Assembly: GCA_963801475.1 (NCBI GenBank)
Contig: CAWDEX010000001.1
Location: 1,178,001 to 1,242,000 of the forward strand
Length of the DNA: 64,000 nucleotides
From: DAOMFB01 sp963801475
Lineage (GTDB): Bacteria > Acidobacteriota > Thermoanaerobaculia > UBA5066
Direction of reading: 5' to 3'
A program made the translations under genes and the position numbers. Positions 58,159 to 64,000 of the stretch are shown piece after piece; position 1 is the first letter of the stretch; each line of letters starts with the position of its first letter. Under the pieces are notes generated by a model. That model did not search any database, was not told the DNA's origin, and worked only from the letters and a program-made list of their open reading frames with translations.

Positions 58159-60120
58159 ATGTCATATCGGCGCCTCGTCTTCCTGTTCCCCCTCCTGTTT
58201 CTCGCCGGCCTCGCGGCGGCCGAGGCGCCCGCGGCGGCGCCCGTCACGCCGGCGCTGACCCCGACCGAGGCCCGGCGCCGGGACGCGGTGGACTGGTACC
58301 TCCGGGGCCGGCTTCACGCGCAGGAGAGCGAGTTCGAAGCGGCCGTGAAGGCCTTCCGCAAGGCCGTCGAGCTCGACCCGACCGACGGAAGCCTCCGCGG
58401 CGAGTTCGCCGAGCTCCTCCGGGACCTGTCCATCCTCGGCGAGGCCGAGAAGGAGGCGAGGAAGGCCGTCTCGCTGTCGCCGAACGACCCGTGGGTGCAG
58501 CGGATTCTCGGGCAGGTTCTCCTGATGAATGCCAAGGACCGGGCCGGGCTCGGGGAGGCCGCCGCCGCGTTGAAGAAAGCGAACGATCTGCAGCCCGGCG
58601 AGCCGTCGGGCGCGATGGCCTACGCCCAGGTGCTGCTGCGGCTCGACCGGCCCCAGGAGGCGGTCCCCGTCCTGGAGCGTGTCCTCGACCGCGGGCGCGG
58701 ACCGGCCCTCCCGCTCCTCTACGGCGAAGTCCTCGAGAAGAGCGGCCGGTTCGGAGACGCCGAGGAAGTCTTCCAGTCGATTCTCCGGATCGATCCGGAG
58801 AATCGCGCGGCCGCCCTCGGCCTTCTCCGCGTCTACGAGCGGGGGCGCCAGTGGGAGAAGGCGATCCCGCTCGTCCAGCATTACCTCAAAGTGCAGCCGA
58901 CGAACCTCGGGCTGAAGGTCCAGTACGCGTCTCTCCTCCTCCGCGCCCGGCGGTTTGCTGACGCCCGGAAAACGCTGGACCAGGTGCTCGCGGCCGACCC
59001 GGGGAACCGGGAAGCGATCCGCCTCTACGCGGGTCTCCTGTCCGAGACGCGCGAGGTCGACAAGGCGGACGAGCTGCTCCGGAAGCTCCAGGCCCTCGAT
59101 CCGGACGATCCGGACGTTCCCTTCCGGCGCGCCGTCAACTTCGTCGAGGCGCGCCGGCTGACGGAAGCCGAGCAGATCCTGCGCGACCTTCGCGCTTCAC
59201 TCGTGAAGAAGGGGAACAAAGGGCCGGAGCTGTCGCAGGTGGACGGACAGCTCGGCTACATCGCCTACCTTCGCAAGGACTACGGCGCCGCCGAGTCGTT
59301 CCTGACGCCTCACCTGGTCGAAGAGGAGGGGCTGAACGTGCAGGCCTTCAACCTGCTCGTACAGATCGCCCGCGACCGGGAGCGCCCGGCCGACGGCCTG
59401 AAGGTGGCCCGCGAGGCCTCGGCGCGGAGCAAGGCGGTCCTGGTCCGCGCCACGCTCGGGGAGTTCCTCCTCCGCTCGGCCATCCAGGCCGAACGGTCCG
59501 AGGGGGAGACGATCCTGGCCGGCCTCGCGAAGGAGAGCCGCGAAGGGGCTCTTGCGGCGGCGGACGCCTGGCAGCGGCTCGAGAAGTATGGTCAGGCGGC
59601 CGACACGGCCCGGGCCGCCCTCCAGACGTACCGCGACGACCCGGAGCTTCTCTTCCGCCTCGGCGCCTCGCTCGAGCGGGAGAAGAAGACGGCGGAATCG
59701 GAGGCCACGTTCGAGCAGCTCCTCGCCGCACGGCCCGATCACCCGGCGGGGCTCAACTACCTCGGCTACATGTGGGCCGAGCGGGGCGAGAACCTCCCCC
59801 GCGCCCTCGAGATGATCCAGAAGGCCGTCGACCTCGACCCCGGCAACGGCGCCTACCTCGACTCCCTCGGCTGGGTCTACTTCCAGCTCGGGAAGTTCGA
59901 CCTCGCCGAACAGAGCCTCCGGGCGGCCTCCGAGCTCAATCCCGACGACCCGACCATCGAGGAGCACCTCGGCGACCTCTCCGAGAAGCAGGGCGAGATC
60001 GCCAAGGCGCGGACCCACTGGAAGCGGGCCTTGACGCTGAAACCGGAGGACGGCGGGAAGAAGCTCCAGGAGCGGCTCCGCCGGACCGAAGGGGTCGCGG
60101 ACAAACTCGAGAAGAAGTGA
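58159..60120 (+). CDS. secreted tetratricopeptide repeat protein
   Basis: 653 residues. A signal peptide (RRLVFLFPLLFLAGLAAAEA) is followed by about 14-16 TPR units, for example EFEAAVKAFRKAVELDPTDG, RFGDAEEVFQSILRIDPENR, NLPRALEMIQKAVDLDPGNG and KFDLAEQSLRAASELNPDDP. It is probably a periplasmic or outer-membrane scaffold. The stop overlaps the lipoprotein gene by GTGA, so the two are coupled. Similar TPR protein-lipoprotein-ispE orders suggest a role in envelope lipoprotein handling; this is inference. Confidence 0.85.
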   Translation: MSYRRLVFLFPLLFLAGLAAAEAPAAAPVTPALTPTEARRRDAVDWYLRGRLHAQESEFEAAVKAFRKAVELDPTDGSLRGEFAELLRDLSILGEAEKEARKAVSLSPNDPWVQRILGQVLLMNAKDRAGLGEAAAALKKANDLQPGEPSGAMAYAQVLLRLDRPQEAVPVLERVLDRGRGPALPLLYGEVLEKSGRFGDAEEVFQSILRIDPENRAAALGLLRVYERGRQWEKAIPLVQHYLKVQPTNLGLKVQYASLLLRARRFADARKTLDQVLAADPGNREAIRLYAGLLSETREVDKADELLRKLQALDPDDPDVPFRRAVNFVEARRLTEAEQILRDLRASLVKKGNKGPELSQVDGQLGYIAYLRKDYGAAESFLTPHLVEEEGLNVQAFNLLVQIARDRERPADGLKVAREASARSKAVLVRATLGEFLLRSAIQAERSEGETILAGLAKESREGALAAADAWQRLEKYGQAADTARAALQTYRDDPELLFRLGASLEREKKTAESEATFEQLLAARPDHPAGLNYLGYMWAERGENLPRALEMIQKAVDLDPGNGAYLDSLGWVYFQLGKFDLAEQSLRAASELNPDDPTIEEHLGDLSEKQGEIAKARTHWKRALTLKPEDGGKKLQERLRRTEGVADKLEKK

Positions 60121-60767
60121 GGCGGCTGGCCGCCATCAGCCTCTCTCTCGCGCTGGCCGTCGGCGGCTGTGCGACGGCGCCGCCGGTCCGTCCGATCACC
60201 GGGGCCGAGGCCGGCCCCTTCGAGGCGGCCTGGGAGGCGCGCCGCGCCGACGCGTACGCAGCGCGCCGTCTGAAGGCCCTCTTCCGGGGCGAGGCCGCAC
60301 CGAAGTTCGGCGTCGCCGTGCGCGGGTATCTCACGGTCTTCTGGGACGGGACGACGCTGGCCTGGAAGGCCTCCGCGCCTCTCGCGGGCAACGCCCGCGA
60401 AGGGCGGCTGACGCGAACCACGAGCGAGGCCGGGGAGGCCTCGCCCCTTCCGGGCGCGTTGACCTCGGCGGACGCGATCGGCGCGCTCCTCGGCGTTCTC
60501 GACCTCGCCGCCGCCGGGCGGCCGATCGAGTGGGTCGGCGACCGGGTCCGGATCCGCCTCGACGGTGCCGGACGGGAGGCCTTCCTCGCGGCGGACGGAA
60601 GGGTGGCGGCGCTCTCCTTTCCGGGGTCGACGCGCGTGTCGCTCGAGGCGGCGGCGCCGTTCCCCCTCCGGCTCTCGGCCAGCGGGCCCCGCGGCACGGC
60701 GACGCTCGTCCTCGAGAGCTGGGCCGTCTGGCCGGTCGGCGAGGCGATCCCCGCGGAGAAACGGTGA
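60117..60767 (+). CDS. lipoprotein, possibly LolB-like
   Basis: 216 residues. The lipoprotein signal ends at a lipobox LAVGGC (Cys about residue 18). The mature part is beta-rich, beginning with helices (FEAAWEARRADAYAARRLKAL) and strands (VAVRGYLTVFWDGTTLAWKASAPL), like the LolB/LolA-type half barrel. In E. coli lolB lies directly before ispE and prs; here the same order is kept. That supports a LolB-type outer-membrane lipoprotein acceptor, though sequence identity is not visible. GTG start; its stop overlaps ispE (TGATG). Confidence 0.65.
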   Translation: MRRLAAISLSLALAVGGCATAPPVRPITGAEAGPFEAAWEARRADAYAARRLKALFRGEAAPKFGVAVRGYLTVFWDGTTLAWKASAPLAGNAREGRLTRTTSEAGEASPLPGALTSADAIGALLGVLDLAAAGRPIEWVGDRVRIRLDGAGREAFLAADGRVAALSFPGSTRVSLEAAAPFPLRLSASGPRGTATLVLESWAVWPVGEAIPAEKR

Positions 60768-61654
60768 TGCGGGCGCTCGAGGCCTTTGCGAAGGTGAACC
60801 GGTCGCTCCTCGTCCTCGGAAAGCGTGCGGACGGCTTCCACGAGCTCGACACGCTCTTCCAGACGATCGACCTCTCCGACGAGCTCCTGTTCGAAGAGGA
60901 CGACGGCCTGAACCTCTCGCTCGCCGGAGGGGCGATTCCGGCCGACGGAACGAACCTCGTCCTCCGGGCGGCCCGGGCGCTCTCGGAGCGGGCCGGAGGG
61001 GCTCGCGGAGCGCGGCTCCACCTCGTGAAGAGGATTCCGGTCGGCGCCGGCCTCGGCGGCGGAAGCGCCGACGCGGCGGCGACGCTCCTCGGTCTCAATG
61101 CGCTCTGGGGCCTCGGCCTGACGGCCGAGCAGCTGCGTCCCGTCGCGGCGTCGGTCGGCTCGGACGTCGCATTCTTCCTGTTCGGCGGTCGAGCCCGGGG
61201 GACGGGGCGCGGGGAGAGAATCGAGCCCCTTCCCGACGTTCCCGACGAAAGCCTCGTCCTTCTTCTTCCGCCGTTCGGGATGCTGACGCCGGAGGTCTAC
61301 GGAGCCCTCGGCGCGCCGCCGCTGCCGGCGGGATCGCCCCTTCGACCGGCGGGCGGGCCGCCGCCGGACCAGAACGATCTCGAGCCGGCCGCCGAGCGGC
61401 TCCGGCCGGAGCTCTCCGCGCTGCGCGCGTCGCTCCGGGCCGCCGGAGCGGCGTCCGCGCGCCTCTCCGGCAGCGGCTCGACCGTCTTCGGCGTCTTCCG
61501 GAGCCCGGAGGAGGCCCGGCGGGCGGCCGAGACGCTCGACGGAAGGGACGGCGTCCGCGCCGCCGTCACCCGGACGATCTCCCGCGTCGATTGGAGCCGG
61601 CGAGCCGTGCCCTGGCGGCCGGCCGGAGGCGCGGTGCCGGAGGCCTTAAGATGA
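60767..61654 (+). CDS. ispE: 4-diphosphocytidyl-2-C-methyl-D-erythritol kinase
   Basis: IspE phosphorylates CDP-methylerythritol in the MEP isoprenoid route. 295 residues of the GHMP kinase fold: AFAKVNRSLLVLGKRADGFHEL at the N terminus (residues from 6), the ATP loop PVGAGLGGGSADAAAT, and the C-terminal GHMP loop RLSGSGSTVFGVF. The ATG shares a base with the lipoprotein stop. It is followed 8 bases later by tRNA-Gln and then prs, as in the lolB-ispE-prs order of many Gram-negative bacteria. Confidence 0.94.
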   Translation: MRALEAFAKVNRSLLVLGKRADGFHELDTLFQTIDLSDELLFEEDDGLNLSLAGGAIPADGTNLVLRAARALSERAGGARGARLHLVKRIPVGAGLGGGSADAAATLLGLNALWGLGLTAEQLRPVAASVGSDVAFFLFGGRARGTGRGERIEPLPDVPDESLVLLLPPFGMLTPEVYGALGAPPLPAGSPLRPAGGPPPDQNDLEPAAERLRPELSALRASLRAAGAASARLSGSGSTVFGVFRSPEEARRAAETLDGRDGVRAAVTRTISRVDWSRRAVPWRPAGGAVPEALR

Positions 61655-61662
61655 GTGGGTTC

Positions 61663-61737
61663 TGGGGAGTCGACAAGTGGTAAGTCAGCGGTCTTTGGAT
61701 CCGCCATTCGGAGGTTCGAATCCTCCCTCCCCAGCCA
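61663..61737 (+). tRNA. tRNA-Gln (anticodon TTG)
   Basis: A 75-base cloverleaf: acceptor TGGGGAG/CTCCCCA, short D arm GAC/GTC, anticodon arm GCGGT/TCCGC around CTTTGGA (anticodon TTG, codon CAA), T stem GGAGG/CCTCC with TTCGAAT. GCCA is encoded. The last anticodon-stem pair is a T-T mismatch. It lies between ispE and prs. With gatC/gatA in the genome, this tRNA may be charged through Glu-tRNA(Gln). Confidence 0.96.
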
Positions 61738-61758
61738 GAACCGTCGAGGAGAAAGGCC

Positions 61759-62712
61759 ATGGATCGCTTCGCATACGGTGAGCTGAAGGTCTTCGGGGGG
61801 CGTGCCCACCCGGCGCTGACGGGGGAGATCTGCCGGAATCTCGGCCGCGAGGCGGGACGGGTGACGCTCTACAACTTCTCGGACGGCGAGAACTACTGCC
61901 AGATCGAGGAGAACGTCCGCGGCGCCGACGTCTTCATCGTCCAGCCGACCTGCCCGCCGGTGAACGCGAACCTCCTCGAGCTCCTGATCATGCTCGACGC
62001 CTTCAAGCGCTCCTCGGCCTCGCGCGTCACGGCGGTCCTCCCGTACTACGGCTACGCGCGGCAGGACCGGAAGGACAAGCCCCGCGTCCCGATCACCGCC
62101 AAACTGTGCGCCGACCTGATCACGGCGGCGGGCGCCGACCGTGCCCTCTGCATCGACCTGCATGCGGCCCAGATCCAGGGCTTCTTCAACATCCCGGTCG
62201 ACCACCTCTTCGCCGCGCCGGTTCTCCTCGACGCGATCCGCGACGCGAACCTCGAGCCGATCACGGTGGTCTCTCCCGACGCCGGCGGCGTGGAGCGGGC
62301 CCGCGCCTTCGCCAAACGGCTCGGCGCCCAGCTGGCCATCGTCGACAAGCGGCGGAAGGGGAAGAACGAGGTGGAGGTCCTCCACGTCATCGGCGACGTG
62401 AGGGGCCGCAACGCCATCGTCGTCGACGACATCATCGACACGGCGGGGACGCTCATCAACACGGTCATTGCCCTCAAGGAGTCCGGGGCGAACCGGGTCT
62501 TTGCCGGGTGCGTCCACGGCGTCCTGTCGGGGCCCGCCATCGACCGGATCAACGGCTCGACGATCGAGAAGATCTTCTGTGCCAACACGATCCCGCTGGA
62601 GGAGAAGCTGGCGCGCAGCCCCCTCCTGACCCCGCTGTCGATCGCCCCTCTCCTCGCCGAGGCGATCCAGCGGATCCACCAGGGGGCGTCGGTTTCGTCG
62701 CTCTTCGTCTGA
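61759..62712 (+). CDS. prs: ribose-phosphate pyrophosphokinase
   Basis: Prs makes PRPP from ribose 5-phosphate and ATP for nucleotides, histidine and tryptophan. 317 residues: FSDGENYCQIEENVRGADVF, the ATP/flexible loop YYGYARQDRKDKPR, IDLHAAQIQGFF, and the PRPP-binding signature VVDDIIDTAGTLIN. All core residues appear intact. GGAGAAAGG lies just before the ATG. It follows tRNA-Gln by 21 bases and precedes rplY. Confidence 0.96.
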   Translation: MDRFAYGELKVFGGRAHPALTGEICRNLGREAGRVTLYNFSDGENYCQIEENVRGADVFIVQPTCPPVNANLLELLIMLDAFKRSSASRVTAVLPYYGYARQDRKDKPRVPITAKLCADLITAAGADRALCIDLHAAQIQGFFNIPVDHLFAAPVLLDAIRDANLEPITVVSPDAGGVERARAFAKRLGAQLAIVDKRRKGKNEVEVLHVIGDVRGRNAIVVDDIIDTAGTLINTVIALKESGANRVFAGCVHGVLSGPAIDRINGSTIEKIFCANTIPLEEKLARSPLLTPLSIAPLLAEAIQRIHQGASVSSLFV

Positions 62713-62718
62713 TTCGGC

Positions 62719-62724
62719 TATACT
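62719..62724 (+). promoter_or_regulatory. -10 box for rplY
   Basis: TATACT lies just after the prs stop and 75 bases before the rplY ATG. It suggests that rplY-pth have their own transcription start with a normal leader holding GAAAGGA. The leader contains the inverted pair GGACCGGACCG near 62738 and CGGACCGGAC-like sequence near 62769. Confidence 0.4.
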
Positions 62725-62799
62725 CCGCCGCTCCCAGGACCGGACCGTCCGCCCGGTGAGGAACGCCCCGGACCGGACGCCCGAAGAAAGGATTCCCGA

Positions 62800-63540
62800 A
62801 TGATCCAGGACAACATCGTCGTCGAGGTGGAGCGCCGCTCCGAGACCGGCAAGAACGCCGCGAACCGGCTGCGGGCAGCCGACCTGATCCCGGCCGTGAT
62901 CTACGGGGGCGGAAAGGGGATGGAGACCCTCCCCCTGAAGGTGCCGCGGAAGACGCTCGTGAACCTTCTCCGGAAGGGAATGCACGAGAACACGATCTTC
63001 AAGCTCCACCTGAAGGGGACCGACCAGCAACGGCACGTGATGATCCGCGACATGGCGGTGGACCCGGTCTCCCGCGCGCTCCTCCACGTCGACTTCGTCC
63101 GGGTCCTCCTCGACAAGAAGCTCCGCGTCGCGGTCCCGGTCGAGTGCGAGGGGATCGCCGTCGGCGTGAAGAACGAAGGGGGCCTCCTGAACGTCGTCAC
63201 CCACGACCTGGAAGTCGAGTGCCTGCCGGCCGACATCCCGGCCTCGATCAAGATCGACGTCTCCCACCTGCACGCCCGGGAAGCCGTCCGGGTCGCCGAC
63301 CTGAAGCTCGGCGACACGATCCGGCTCCTCGAGGCGCCCGACCGCGTCGTCGTCCACGTCGGCATGCCGAGGGCCGAGGAGGTGCCGGCGGCGGCCGCCG
63401 TGGCACCGGTGGAGGGCGCGGAGGAGGCGCCGGCCGAGCCCGAGGTGATCAAGAAGGGGAAGAAGGAAACCGAGGAAGCCGTGGCCGAGCCGGGCAAGGC
63501 AGAGAAGCCGGGCAAGGCCGAGAAGAAGGAGAAGAAGTAA
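62800..63540 (+). CDS. rplY: 50S ribosomal protein L25 (CTC form)
   Basis: 246 residues. The N-terminal L25 domain binds 5S rRNA (VEVERRSETGKNAANRLRAA, IPAVIYGGGKGMETLPLKV). The C-terminal TL5/CTC beta domain follows (VAVPVECEGIAVGVKNEGG, IDVSHLHAREAVRVADL). The tail is acidic and then Lys-rich (KKGKKETEE, KPGKAEKKEKK). This is the long general stress type, not the short E. coli L25. The ATG has GAAAGGA at about six bases. prs, rplY and pth are commonly adjacent. Confidence 0.95.
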   Translation: MIQDNIVVEVERRSETGKNAANRLRAADLIPAVIYGGGKGMETLPLKVPRKTLVNLLRKGMHENTIFKLHLKGTDQQRHVMIRDMAVDPVSRALLHVDFVRVLLDKKLRVAVPVECEGIAVGVKNEGGLLNVVTHDLEVECLPADIPASIKIDVSHLHAREAVRVADLKLGDTIRLLEAPDRVVVHVGMPRAEEVPAAAAVAPVEGAEEAPAEPEVIKKGKKETEEAVAEPGKAEKPGKAEKKEKK

Positions 63541-63563
63541 TCGGCGAGGCGGAGCTCGTCCTC

Positions 63564-64000
63564 GTGGTGGGACTCGGCAATCCCGGCGACCGGTATACCG
63601 GCACGCGGCACAACGTCGGCTTCGACGTCGTGGAGGCGTTTGCGAAGAGGGCCGGCGGGGGTCCCGTGCGCCTCGACCGGCTCGACTGCCGGGCCCTCAC
63701 CGGCCGGGTCCGGGTCGGCGGGACGGCCGTGCTGGTGGCCCGCCCGCAGACCTACATGAACCTCTCCGGCGAGTCGGTCAAGGGGCTCGCGACGAAGTAC
63801 GACATCCCGGCGGAACGACTCATCGTCGTCCTCGACGAGGTGGCGCTGCCCGTCGGGTCGCTCCGGATCCGGCGCTCCGGGTCGTCGGGCGGCCAGAAAG
63901 GGCTTCAGTCCGTCATCGACTGCTTCGGCACGAACGAGATTCCGCGCATGCGACTCGGCGTCCGCGGGGAGAACTTCCAGCCGGCGGAGCCGAAGGACGA
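63564..64000 (+). CDS. pth: peptidyl-tRNA hydrolase (3' end cut off by window)
   Basis: Pth releases tRNA from peptidyl-tRNA that drops off the ribosome. Visible are VVGLGNPGDRY, the catalytic histidine in TRHNVGFD, ARPQTYMNLSGESV, and the Asp in VLDEVALPVG. GSSGGQKGLQSVI stands where E. coli has GGHNG, so the second histidine position is Gln here. The frame runs off the right edge. The start is uncertain: GTG at 63564 (GGAG nine bases upstream) is slightly short, and an upstream non-standard start would complete the first strand. Confidence 0.9.
   Translation, partial: MVGLGNPGDRYTGTRHNVGFDVVEAFAKRAGGGPVRLDRLDCRALTGRVRVGGTAVLVARPQTYMNLSGESVKGLATKYDIPAERLIVVLDEVALPVGSLRIRRSGSSGGQKGLQSVIDCFGTNEIPRMRLGVRGENFQPAEPKD

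Overview
The window is a gene-dense, very GC-rich stretch of a Gram-negative bacterial chromosome. LpxA and FabZ indicate lipopolysaccharide, and a PilT ATPase and several lipoproteins fit a diderm cell. The mix of genes (a large membrane Ser/Thr kinase, GatC/GatA, a CTC-type L25, a GldG/DUF4340 ABC system, a Ycf46-like ATPase) would fit an Acidobacteriota-like lineage, but that placement is an inference. There is no rRNA, CRISPR array, insertion sequence or prophage. All but a few percent is coding and no gene-free stretch exceeds about 230 bases.

Layout. 1-3.4 kb: the end of a lipid A/fatty acid block (fabZ, lpxA), then a convergent EF-G-like GTPase. 3.5-10.3 kb: Ser/Thr kinase, gamma-glutamyltransferase, tRNA-Pro, a TetR regulator and a sigma/anti-sigma pair. 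10.5-17.9 kb: an arginine operon argR-C-B-D-G-H-J with an ARG-box promoter; argF is missing. 18-27 kb: two small membrane proteins, lexA, a hydrolase, an M61 peptidase, and a minus-strand run of histidine kinase, tRNA nucleotidyltransferase and PilT with a coiled-coil tail. 27-32.6 kb: gatC, gatA, a cell-wall amidase, a hydrolase and an EamA transporter. 32.7-37.4 kb: an ABC system (ATPase, permease, GldG-like, DUF4340). 37.4-43.5 kb: a long pentapeptide-repeat protein divergent from a Ycf46-like AAA ATPase, then a PAP2 protein, a TPR protein, a Lon-N protein, cytochrome c and ferredoxin. 43.5-49 kb: lipA, lipB and a 2-oxoacid dehydrogenase (E1 alpha, E1 beta, E2). 49-55.5 kb: a lysine/diaminopimelate operon asd-lysC-dapB-dapA-dapD-lysA. 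56-64 kb: an acyl-CoA mutase, a TPR protein, a LolB-like lipoprotein, ispE, tRNA-Gln, prs, rplY and pth.

Expression logic. Biosynthetic genes are stitched together by NTGA stop/start overlaps, so translational coupling is the rule. Many monocistronic or first genes have a TANNNT -10 box ending only 6-9 bases before the start codon and no Shine-Dalgarno sequence, which predicts leaderless mRNAs. At least two genes appear to start with CTG.

The most striking element is the leader of the asd-lysC-dap operon. It has a TTGACA/TAGGCT promoter, a 26-codon reading frame with a Lys/Thr-rich run, and a 9-base segment identical to the 3' arm of a following intrinsic terminator, so it can pair with the 5' arm. 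This is the layout of a ribosome-mediated attenuator responding to lysine and threonine. Two conserved genes (the ABC ATPase and asd) carry single-base +1 frameshifts; these may be sequence errors.
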